Below are positions 1 through 5,761 of a DNA stretch of 5,761 bases, one piece after another. Under the pieces are notes generated by a model. That model was not told the origin of the DNA and did not search any database. It saw only the letters and a program-made list of their open reading frames with translations. Made by a program: the position numbers and the translations under genes. The first letter of the stretch is position 1. Each line of letters starts with the position of its first letter. This stretch comes from Campylobacteraceae bacterium (GTDB taxonomy: Bacteria; Campylobacterota; Campylobacteria; Campylobacterales; Sulfurovaceae): assembly GCA_027083075.1 (NCBI GenBank), contig JALWQQ010000116.1:1-5761 (forward strand), given 5' to 3'.

Positions 1-789
1 CTTCTGACCACTCTGCAACTGTGGGGACGCAACGATGTGCCGAGTTGCTACAAAGCGCTCGATATCGCCCTGGAAGAAAACATCCCGCAAAAAGAGCTCT
101 TTATCATCGTCGATCAGACCACACCGCTTGACAAAAAGATGATGATCTACACCTACAAGCAGATGATGCATTACATCAAAAACGGCTACAGTGTCGCTAT
201 CGCCGTCTTTTCGGCAACCGATAATGGCAAGTATGCCGATCTACTCTATGAAGGCTATGTGGAGCCCAAACTCTCCAAAGCCTCTCGATACGACATCGCC
301 AAAAAGAAGTTGCGCAAATACAAAGCCTGCATGAACGCACAGTATCGCTATGCCAAAAGAAAGGCAACCAAGGCGCTGGTCAAGGCGCTCAAAGGTGCTA
401 ACAAGAAGTTGCCTCATTCAGAGATCATCAAGTCCTTGCACGATATCTCTAAACATATCGTCCGCCCCTCTAAGGCTAGCGAAAAGATCGTCTTGTTGGT
501 CTCCGATATGTTGGAGCACTCTACGATCACGTCGTTTTATCACAAAGGCGGCATACGAAAGCTCAATCGCAAGACAGAGTTAGAGAAGATCGCCAAGATG
601 CACCTTTTTGGCGACTTCGACAACGCGCGTGTCTATGTACTCGGGGAAGGGGCGACACCCAACAAAAAGAGCTATCGCGATGCCAAAACCTTGGAAAATA
701 TTAGTGCTTTTTGGAAGGACTACTTCCTCAATAGCCACGCCACACTCAAGGCGATCGGCACGCCGATGCTACTGGAGGACGTACGGTAG
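1..789 (+). CDS. von Willebrand factor A-like domain protein, probably exported (5' partial)
   Basis: The frame is open from the first base and ends at TAG 787-789. A GTG at 37 could start a 250-residue protein, but the codons before it read LLTTLQLWGRND, which resembles the end of a signal peptide, and no good ribosome site precedes the GTG. I therefore think the true start lies just left of the window and the protein is periplasmic. Counting from the GTG, hydrophobic strands alternate with helices as in a vWA (Rossmann-like) fold: LFIIVDQTT (21-29), YSVAIAVFSA (51-60), KIVLLVSDMLE (150-160) and ARVYVLGEG (197-205). The metal-site (MIDAS) motif DxSxS appears as D26-Q-T28-T-P, and SD157 fits the later acidic position. 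The insert at about 80-125 is very rich in Lys/Arg. The stop overlaps the next gene's GTG by one base, so the two are coupled. Ligand and role are unknown. The vWA call rests on pattern reading only. Confidence 0.7.
   Translation, partial: LLTTLQLWGRNDVPSCYKALDIALEENIPQKELFIIVDQTTPLDKKMMIYTYKQMMHYIKNGYSVAIAVFSATDNGKYADLLYEGYVEPKLSKASRYDIAKKKLRKYKACMNAQYRYAKRKATKALVKALKGANKKLPHSEIIKSLHDISKHIVRPSKASEKIVLLVSDMLEHSTITSFYHKGGIRKLNRKTELEKIAKMHLFGDFDNARVYVLGEGATPNKKSYRDAKTLENISAFWKDYFLNSHATLKAIGTPMLLEDVR
774..778 (+). promoter_or_regulatory. ribosome binding site for the S41 protease gene
   Basis: GGAGG lies inside the end of the upstream gene, 10 bases before the GTG at 789. It supports that GTG as the true start, in agreement with the lipoprotein signal peptide that begins immediately there. 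Confidence 0.7.
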
Positions 790-2078
790 TGAAACATCTA
801 CTCGTATTGCTGCTTTTGCCGATCCTCTATGGTTGCGGTAGCAATACGGAAACCTCGCCTCCTCCCGCTACAATTCACGGTTTTTCGGATGCGGAAAAGC
901 AATTTCTCAATACCCTTTTTCATACCGAATACCTCTGGTACGACCAAGTACCCGCCGGTGTCGACACCTCGCGCTTTAGCAAACCCAATCAAATGATCGA
1001 TGCCCTACGGGTCAATCCGCCCGATAAGTGGAGTGTTGCACTAAGCACATCGCAATTCGAAAATTTTGGTCGACAAAAGAGCTACGGATACGGCTTTTAC
1101 CATACGCGTAATTTTACGATTATAGACACATTTATAGGATCGCCAGCGTGGCAAAAACTCCGACGAGGCGACAAGATCGTCGCTATCAACGACGATCCCG
1201 ACGTTACCAACGCCATACAGGTCGCTGCTTCCAAACGCGGCACACCTACGAAATTTACCGTCCTGAGGCACGGTAGCCAAACGGATCTCTATGTCGCACC
1301 CGACTACTACGACTATAAGGTAACCCTCGGCAAGACCTTTATCCACAACGGCAAGCGTATCGCCTATTTACGCTACGACCAATTTAGTGGAAACTCTTTA
1401 CAAGAGTTTGAAAAAGCATTTACACAATTTAAAGCCTATCACCCGAATGAACTCATTATCGATCTGCGCTACAACGGCGGCGGCAGTGTCGATATAGCAA
1501 GTGCTCTACTTGACAATATCACCAACGCCTTTCCCGGACAACGACAATTTTATCTAGACTGGAATGCGCGCAATAAAGAGAAAAACTACACCTTTAGGTT
1601 TGAAACCGTAGACCTTCAAGATGGCAATGAGCTTACGATGCAACGTGTATTTTTCCTTGTCACAAAGGCATCGGCATCGGCAAGCGAACTGATCATCAAT
1701 GCTCTCAAGCCCTATCTCGGCGAAAATGATGTCATTACCATCGGCACACATACCGATGGTAAACCGGTCGGCATGCAAGGACGTGTCTATATAGACAGTC
1801 AAGGAAAGCGAGGAAATTATATCTATTTTTTGATCAACTTCTTCATACGCAACAATGTGGGACAAACAACGCCATTTGAGGGCATTGCACCAACCTGTAG
1901 TGCAGCTGACGACATTACCCATCTCAGAGGCGATCCGAACGAGACGATGTTGGCAACGGCGATCTACTATATCGACAACAACAGTTGTCCGCCCTCATCG
2001 CTACAACGCAAGCTCGGGAAAGATCTTTCGCACACCATTACCTCTTATACGCTCTTTGATCAAGGAGATAAACGGTGA
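789..2078 (+). CDS. S41 family serine peptidase, lipoprotein
   Basis: This is a 429-residue serine protease of the C-terminal-processing (S41) family, probably anchored by lipid in the periplasm. The N-terminus is a short lipoprotein signal peptide (MKHLLVLLLLPILYGC): lipobox L-Y-G-C, Cys16 as lipidation site, then a Ser/Thr/Pro-rich linker. An N-terminal helical region (about 30-80) is followed by a PDZ-like segment (about 95-170) containing GSPAWQKLRRGDKIVAIND. The protease core includes IIDLRYNGGG (223-232) and TKASASASELI (292-302). Aligned by eye with E. coli Prc (S430/K455), the nucleophile is Ser297 and the general base Lys325 in THTDGKPVG. The C-terminal part has Cys370 and Cys400 around a GDPNETMLATAIYY segment, which could form a disulfide. 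The GTG start shares one base with the preceding stop. Substrates are unknown; S41 enzymes trim or degrade envelope proteins. Both catalytic residues are present, so it should be active. Confidence 0.9.
   Translation: MKHLLVLLLLPILYGCGSNTETSPPPATIHGFSDAEKQFLNTLFHTEYLWYDQVPAGVDTSRFSKPNQMIDALRVNPPDKWSVALSTSQFENFGRQKSYGYGFYHTRNFTIIDTFIGSPAWQKLRRGDKIVAINDDPDVTNAIQVAASKRGTPTKFTVLRHGSQTDLYVAPDYYDYKVTLGKTFIHNGKRIAYLRYDQFSGNSLQEFEKAFTQFKAYHPNELIIDLRYNGGGSVDIASALLDNITNAFPGQRQFYLDWNARNKEKNYTFRFETVDLQDGNELTMQRVFFLVTKASASASELIINALKPYLGENDVITIGTHTDGKPVGMQGRVYIDSQGKRGNYIYFLINFFIRNNVGQTTPFEGIAPTCSAADDITHLRGDPNETMLATAIYYIDNNSCPPSSLQRKLGKDLSHTITSYTLFDQGDKR
2062..2067 (+). promoter_or_regulatory. ribosome binding site for the uracil-DNA glycosylase gene
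   Basis: AAGGAG sits seven bases before the GTG at 2075, inside the last codons of the protease gene. It is a strong, well-spaced site and fixes the GTG as the start, giving a GTGA four-base overlap with the upstream stop codon. Confidence 0.8.
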
Positions 2079-2743
2079 GTACACTTTACAAAAACGCGCT
2101 TTTACTCAAAAAACTCTATCTTTTAAAAGCGTTGAGTTTTCGCTATACCGATGAAGCGCCCTTCAAAGAGGAGCAGCGCCTTCCTCTGCCAAATACCCTC
2201 TCTGCACTGCACAAAGAGATGCAACAATGTATGCTCTGCCCCCTAAGCAAATCGCGCACTTCGGTGCTCTTCGATCCGCGCACCCCTTCAAAGGTGAAAG
2301 TAATGGTGCTCACCGACTCACCGAGTGCCAACGACGACAGTAACGGCAGACTCTTTTCGGGCAAAAGCGGGGAGATGCTTGAAAAGATGCTTCGAAATGT
2401 CTTGGAGCTTGATGAGGAGGAGGTCTACCATAGTGCACTTATCAAGTGCCATCCGCCTCAAAACCGCAAAGCAAGTGATGAAGAGATTGAGAGTTGCCAC
2501 GCCTATCTTCGACAAGAGATCGCTCTTTTGCAACCGCAACTGATCCTCGCCATGGGTGAAGAGAGCCACAAAGCGCTTGGCGGCGAAGATAAGCCGATGC
2601 AACAAATTCACGGCATCTACTTCAAGCATAGCGACGGCTTTGTTGTGCTACCCACTTACCACCCCGCCTATCTGCTGCGCAACCCCGGCGCCAAAAAAGA
2701 GAGCTATGCCGACCTACTCATCGCAAAATCGCTATTGAAGTGA
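2075..2743 (+). CDS. uracil-DNA glycosylase family 4-like protein (Fe-S)
   Basis: This 222-residue cytoplasmic protein belongs to the uracil-DNA glycosylase superfamily. Family 4 members remove uracil from DNA in base excision repair and carry a [4Fe-4S] cluster. The cluster pattern is complete: Cys52-x2-Cys55, then 69 residues, then Cys125-x15-Cys141. The late active-site motif is present as HPAYLLR (196-202), and the conserved stretch NGRLFSGKSGEMLEKML (90-106) corresponds to the usual GRPFVGRAG region. The first motif, normally GEAPG, reads TDSPS (80-84), so the usual acidic residue is shifted to Asp81 in a changed setting; activity and specificity are therefore less certain than the fold. 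A 45-residue basic and hydrophobic N-terminal extension precedes the first cysteine pair. The gene overlaps the protease gene by four bases and is the last of its operon. I am confident of the superfamily, less so that uracil is the main substrate. Confidence 0.87.
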   Translation: MSTLYKNALLLKKLYLLKALSFRYTDEAPFKEEQRLPLPNTLSALHKEMQQCMLCPLSKSRTSVLFDPRTPSKVKVMVLTDSPSANDDSNGRLFSGKSGEMLEKMLRNVLELDEEEVYHSALIKCHPPQNRKASDEEIESCHAYLRQEIALLQPQLILAMGEESHKALGGEDKPMQQIHGIYFKHSDGFVVLPTYHPAYLLRNPGAKKESYADLLIAKSLLK

Positions 2744-2804
2744 TTAGCATTGCAAAGCTTTAACAAATGTCTGTAAGATTGTTTTGTGAAGCTACATGTT
2801 GAAG

Positions 2805-2897
2805 TGGCGGACAGGGAGGGATTCGAACCCTCGGTGCCCCGGTAGGAGCACGCACCCTTAGCAGGGGTGTGGTTTCAGCCAGCTCACCCACCTGTCC
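2805..2897 (-). tRNA. tRNA-Ser (anticodon GCU)
   Basis: Read on the minus strand this is a full 93-base class II tRNA. The acceptor stem GGACAGG (2897-2891) pairs with CCTGTCC, followed by discriminator G and an encoded CCA (2807-2805). The anticodon arm is CACCC-CTGCTAA-GGGTG with anticodon GCT at 2862-2860, reading AGC/AGU serine codons. The long variable arm forms a seven-pair stem GTGCTCC/GGGGCAC (one G-U pair) with loop TACC, as expected for serine tRNA. The T arm is GAGGG-TTCGAAT-CCCTC. It lies between the converging glycosylase and diguanylate cyclase genes and appears to be transcribed from its own promoter. No second copy of its 3' end occurs in the window, so there is no sign of an integrated element. 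Confidence 0.97.
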
Positions 2898-2910
2898 TTT
2901 AGCGGGTGTG

Positions 2911-2916
2911 ATTATA
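2911..2916 (-). promoter_or_regulatory. -10 element of the tRNA-Ser promoter
   Basis: On the minus strand a perfect TATAAT stands 13 bases before the mature tRNA, so transcription should start about six or seven bases upstream of it, leaving a short leader for RNase P. I see no good -35 hexamer at the usual distance (GGTTTT is the best match), but the upstream DNA is AT- and T-rich, as is common for Campylobacterota promoters. Confidence 0.65.
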
Positions 2917-2965
2917 ACGACTAAGAGTTAAGCAAAACCTTAATTTTATTCAAAAATTGCAGATT

Positions 2966-4156
2966 TTAGGAGCACTCTAATGTTGGGATAGGAGCGTCGA
3001 GAACAATGCGATTTTTGCCCTCGGTTTTAGCACGATACATCGCCTTATCCGCTCTCAAAAAGAGCTCTTCGAAACTATCGTTTTGATTACACCATGTAGC
3101 GCCGATACTCACCGTTACGACGATATTTTCCTCAAAGGGGTGCGTCGCAAGACGCTTTCTAAAATCATCAACCGTCTTTATGGCATCCTCTACCCTCGAT
3201 CGTTCGATCACCATCAAAAACTCTTCACCTCCCCATCTGCCCATCATTACGCCTTCGCCGAAAAAATATCGACAAAAAGAACCGAATTCACGCAAGGTAC
3301 TATCACCTCGATTGTGTCCGTAGGTATCGTTGATCTTTTTAAAATCGTCAAGATCAAGTACACAGAAAAGAAACGACCGTTTTTCGGCAATCAAAGTAAT
3401 GACGCTCTCCTCAAATGCCCTGCGACTCAGCAGTCCCGTTAAAGTATCGAATCTAAGTGCTTTCTCAAGTGCCGCAGTTCTGGTATATACTGCAGTAATA
3501 TCCTTAAAAAGGAAAAGACGATAAAGCGCATCTATCGGCTTTGCCTCTACTTCGAAATACTGTTTTTTAACGTTGATCAGTGCACCATGGTGTAGCGCTT
3601 TAAAATAAAAATCATCAATATCGACATATTCATTGAGTTGTAAGACCTTTGTCGACAAGGTGTCGCCGGTGTCAAGATCGAAATAGTTTCGAAAACTCTC
3701 ATTGGCAAAAGCGATAACATTGTTTTGATCAATCACACAGATCATCTGATTGTTTTCAATGATCTGCTCCAACGTACTGCGCACCAGTGTCTGCTCGTTG
3801 CTGTATTGCAAAAGGCGATGCTGTGTTACGGTGAAGGCCGTCACATTATGCAACAACAGCAACACCCTATCCTCCTCATACCGATCGACATAGATATCGA
3901 ACCAATACTCTCCTTTTTTAATCGTCTGCAATTTAAAGTACGGTGTTTCGCCACGCATGACCTCTAAGATACGATCTTCATAGCCTACAAGCTCGGGGAA
4001 GTGTTCAAAAACCGACTCTTGAGGCATCGGCGCATTTTCCAGATATTTGAACAGACCCATTGAAGATTTTTCAATGACAAAATGTTTGTCGACTACAAGG
4101 TATTCGAAAACCTTTTTGGAAAGAATGGCATTAAGAATTTTTTGAATGTGCTGCAT
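2966..4156 (-). CDS. PAS-GGDEF diguanylate cyclase
   Basis: This 396-residue protein should make cyclic di-GMP from two GTP molecules. An N-terminal PAS-like sensory region (about 15-110) is followed by a clearer PAS domain (about 125-225, with MICVIDQNNVIAFANESF), a short linker helix and a GGDEF domain (about 232-390). Catalytic features are intact: DLDDFKKIND (268-277) with the metal-binding Asp, GHNRGD (280-285), and the signature RWGGEEF (307-313). The RxxD inhibitory site that would sit five residues before GGEEF is absent (Glu301 and Met304 there), so product inhibition through it is not expected. No signal peptide or membrane segment is visible, so it is probably cytoplasmic. The open frame extends upstream to 4267, but ATG 4156 has a good ribosome site and begins the conserved region, whereas the longer form would be read through the GTPase gene. 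With this start it overlaps the GTPase gene by 26 bases and is last in the operon. Confidence 0.92.
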   Translation of the reverse strand: MQHIQKILNAILSKKVFEYLVVDKHFVIEKSSMGLFKYLENAPMPQESVFEHFPELVGYEDRILEVMRGETPYFKLQTIKKGEYWFDIYVDRYEEDRVLLLLHNVTAFTVTQHRLLQYSNEQTLVRSTLEQIIENNQMICVIDQNNVIAFANESFRNYFDLDTGDTLSTKVLQLNEYVDIDDFYFKALHHGALINVKKQYFEVEAKPIDALYRLFLFKDITAVYTRTAALEKALRFDTLTGLLSRRAFEESVITLIAEKRSFLFCVLDLDDFKKINDTYGHNRGDSTLREFGSFCRYFFGEGVMMGRWGGEEFLMVIERSRVEDAIKTVDDFRKRLATHPFEENIVVTVSIGATWCNQNDSFEELFLRADKAMYRAKTEGKNRIVLDAPIPTLECS

Positions 4157-4646
4157 GAATAATCCTTTCCAAAAGTGACTCGAAAAGCAATGGAACATTC
4201 TCACCCGTTTTGGCGGAGGTAAAGATATGATCGCCCGAAGAGACGATCGCGTGCCGTTGCGCTTCACTTAAAAGATCGGTCTTGTTATAGGCGACCAGAT
4301 AAGGCACATCGGGATTTTGGCTTAAAAAGTTATCGATATGCTTTTGGAGATTTTCAATGGTATCGTTGCGACTGACGTCACCGACAACGATTGCACCCGA
4401 AGCACCGGCATAGTAATTTTTCGGTATCTCCTTGAAGGGTGTTGCGCCCTCGATATCCCAAATGAGCAATTCATACTGCTCACCTTCCGTTTCTAAGCGC
4501 TTACGTGAGATCTTTACGCCGACTGTAGTAAGATATTTATCGTCAAATGCATTGTCTACATAGCGACGTATAAGACTAGTTTTTCCTACGGCAAAATCAC
4601 CGAGAAGGAGTATTTTTTTACGAATCATTATGATGGAGTTTCCCAT
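4131..4646 (-). CDS. Rab/Ras-like small GTP-binding protein
   Basis: This 171-residue single-domain protein has a Ras-superfamily GTPase fold and is presumably a cytoplasmic molecular switch. G1/Walker A is GDFAVGKTS (16-24, Lys22); the switch I threonine is Thr41 in YLTTVGVK; G3 is WDIEGA (63-68) rather than WDTAGQ; G4 is NKTD (121-124); G5 is TSAKTG (143-148). The stretch NYYAGASGAIVVGDVS (78-93) closely resembles eukaryotic Rab proteins. The position of the catalytic glutamine (Ras Gln61) is Ala68, so intrinsic hydrolysis may be slow or depend on a partner. There is no C-terminal cysteine prenylation motif, as expected in a bacterium. The first ATG (4646) lies one base after the upstream stop and has only a weak purine-rich site; ATG at 4628, just before the first strand, is an alternative. 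It sits between a membrane OmpA-like protein and a diguanylate cyclase, which are its likely functional partners. Confidence 0.92.
   Translation of the reverse strand: MGNSIIMIRKKILLLGDFAVGKTSLIRRYVDNAFDDKYLTTVGVKISRKRLETEGEQYELLIWDIEGATPFKEIPKNYYAGASGAIVVGDVSRNDTIENLQKHIDNFLSQNPDVPYLVAYNKTDLLSEAQRHAIVSSGDHIFTSAKTGENVPLLFESLLERIIHAAHSKNS
4163..4170 (-). promoter_or_regulatory. ribosome binding site for the diguanylate cyclase
   Basis: On the minus strand GGAAAGGA lies six bases before the ATG at 4156-4154, inside the 3' end of the GTPase gene. It is the reason for choosing the 396-residue start over the longer reading from 4267, which has no comparable support. Confidence 0.7.
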
Positions 4647-4647
4647 A

Positions 4648-5761
4648 TTACTGCTCTGTAATCAATTGTATCTTAATTCGCCTTGATGCTTCTTTATCCT
4701 CTTTCCCGTCGCGCACGATCGGCAATGCCTCGCCAAAGCCCAATGCCTTGATAGTCAATGTATGCAAATAAGGCTGCAGAAGAGCACTTTTGCGTATCGC
4801 TTCGGCGATCGCCTTGGCACGATCACGCGAAAGCACAAGGTTTTTTCGGGCATCGCCGGAACTATCGGTATAGCCTTCTATGCGTAATATTTTGACCTTT
4901 TCTCCTTCGGCAAGATGATCCATTCGTAAACGCAAATAGTCTCGCAACGCATGCAATAGCGACAAAAGCGCCTCTTTGTCGGGCGTTGCGTCATTGGCGC
5001 GAAAAAGCTTCCCGCTCATAAACACAATTCCCAAATCTTCCGCGATACGAACGCCTTTATCCCCCCTAAAGCGTTGCAAAAGTGCCGAATGTAGCGCATG
5101 TGGAAGTGCCGCTTCTCGTCTCAGTTTCTCATTCTCTCTACTCAGTCTGTTGTTCCTGTTTTCAAGCTTTTTTATGCGATCTTTTAGCTCTCTTAAGCTA
5201 TCTTCAAACTCTTGGCGTTGCTTTTTGTGTGCCAAATTTGTTACGCGGCTCTGCTTTTCGAGACGATCACGCAAGCGATCGATCTCCTTGCCGAAGTACT
5301 CTTTCTCTTTTACGATAAAATTACTCGACAATACAATACCGTTCCTCCACCCCAGACCTTCGGCAATCTTTTTTGCCGCAGCATACTGCTTCAATGTTTC
5401 TGCCCTACCGACAAGGTAGAGCGCATCATTTCGTTGCTCCAAGTGTAGCGCTATGCCGCTTTCGTTAGAGAGGCGTTCCAAAAGACGCATCCGCTCATAA
5501 TGATCGTACAACTTTTTGCCGCCATAGAGAGCCGCAAACAAAAAGAGTAGAAGTAAAAGATACTTTGCATAGGGCTTAGAAGGACGCTTTGAAGTCCCTG
5601 CACGATGATGCTGTAGAAGAAAATCCAGAAGCCTCTCTTCAAGCTCGCCGATTTCGGGATCGCTATCGTCTCCATCAAAGCGTTCGAAAAGGTTTCCGTG
5701 TTGCTTCAGCAGTTTGGCAAAAAAGGCAGTGATCTCTTTACGTTGCTCGTGATCCGGTTCG
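4648..5761 (-). CDS. inner-membrane protein with coiled coil and OmpA-like peptidoglycan-binding domain (5' partial)
   Basis: The frame stays open to the right edge, giving at least 370 residues with the N-terminus missing. A TTG at 5541 could be taken as a start, but it lies inside the hydrophobic segment, so the gene really continues beyond the window. Counting visible residues: 1-60 are charged and helical (probably cytoplasmic); SKPYAKYLLLLLFLFAALYG (61-80) is one membrane-spanning helix with basic residues on its N-side; about 100-141 is BON-like (ALYLVGRAETL); 158-218 is a strongly charged coiled coil; 233-370 is an OmpA C-terminal domain. The last contains GYTDSSG and LSRDRA, with Asp299 and Arg314 spaced 15 residues apart as in peptidoglycan-binding OmpA proteins, then RRIKI near the end. 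Topology is inferred as N-in, with the OmpA domain in the periplasm gripping the cell wall. It is encoded immediately before the GTPase, whose gene begins after one spacer base. Confidence 0.88.
   Translation of the reverse strand, partial: EPDHEQRKEITAFFAKLLKQHGNLFERFDGDDSDPEIGELEERLLDFLLQHHRAGTSKRPSKPYAKYLLLLLFLFAALYGGKKLYDHYERMRLLERLSNESGIALHLEQRNDALYLVGRAETLKQYAAAKKIAEGLGWRNGIVLSSNFIVKEKEYFGKEIDRLRDRLEKQSRVTNLAHKKQRQEFEDSLRELKDRIKKLENRNNRLSRENEKLRREAALPHALHSALLQRFRGDKGVRIAEDLGIVFMSGKLFRANDATPDKEALLSLLHALRDYLRLRMDHLAEGEKVKILRIEGYTDSSGDARKNLVLSRDRAKAIAEAIRKSALLQPYLHTLTIKALGFGEALPIVRDGKEDKEASRRIKIQLITEQ

Noticed and set aside
1554..1922. A 122-codon open frame on the - strand inside the S41 protease gene.
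   Set aside because: It runs antisense to the protease core that contains both catalytic residues; the protease reading is strongly supported and this one is not.
2805..2897. tRNA-Ser as the attachment site of an integrated element.
   Set aside because: There is no integrase gene nearby and no duplicated tRNA 3' end; both flanks look like ordinary chromosomal genes.
2928..2950. Possible + strand terminator: TTAAG/CTTAA hairpin with a six-base loop followed by TTTTATT.
   Set aside because: The stem has only five pairs with one G-C, and it lies about 185 bases beyond the glycosylase stop, past the tRNA; too weak to call.
3083..3442. A 119-codon open frame on the + strand inside the diguanylate cyclase gene.
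   Set aside because: It is antisense to the GGDEF domain, whose motifs are intact on the other strand, and it shows no protein family features.
4157..4267. A 37-residue N-terminal extension of the diguanylate cyclase (433-residue form).
   Set aside because: It overlaps the GTPase gene by over 130 bases, its sequence has no domain character, and the ATG at 4156 has a clear ribosome site.
4976..5419. A 147-codon open frame on the + strand opposite the OmpA-like gene.
   Set aside because: It is a Ser/Phe/Leu-rich antisense shadow of the coiled-coil coding region, without ribosome site or recognisable domain.

Overview
The window looks like ordinary chromosome from a bacterium of the Campylobacterota (Epsilonproteobacteria), probably an environmental sulfur/hydrogen-oxidising lineage. 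That placement is an inference from protein flavour (Fe-S family 4 uracil-DNA glycosylase, PAS-GGDEF protein, Rab-like GTPase next to an OmpA-like protein), the moderate base composition, and the tight packing with GTG starts and overlapping genes. No single marker proves it. I see no transposase, integrase, CRISPR array, phage gene or long repeat.

Left half, + strand (1-2743): three genes in one translationally coupled run. The first, cut by the left edge, is a probably exported von Willebrand factor A-like protein. It shares one base with an S41-family (C-terminal-processing/tricorn-type) serine protease that has a lipoprotein signal peptide. That gene overlaps by four bases (GTGA) a family 4-like uracil-DNA glycosylase with the complete [4Fe-4S] cysteine pattern but an altered first active-site motif. 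The first two probably act in the envelope and the third in the cytoplasm, so co-transcription does not imply one pathway.

Centre (2744-2965): the two gene runs converge here. The gap holds a tRNA-Ser with anticodon GCU on the - strand, with encoded CCA and a perfect TATAAT 13 bases upstream. I see no convincing intrinsic terminator on either strand.

Right half, - strand (5761 down to 2966): a second tight operon. In transcription order it holds a single-pass inner-membrane protein with a cytoplasmic N-terminal part, coiled coil and C-terminal OmpA-like peptidoglycan-binding domain (cut by the right edge), then a Rab/Ras-like small GTPase with a non-canonical switch II motif, then a PAS-GGDEF diguanylate cyclase with an intact GGEEF site and no inhibitory I-site. 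The genes are spaced by +1 base and then by a 26-base overlap. Together they suggest a module linking cell-wall/membrane position, a GTPase switch and cyclic di-GMP output. This is the most interesting part of the window, but the functional link is inferred only from gene order and domain content.
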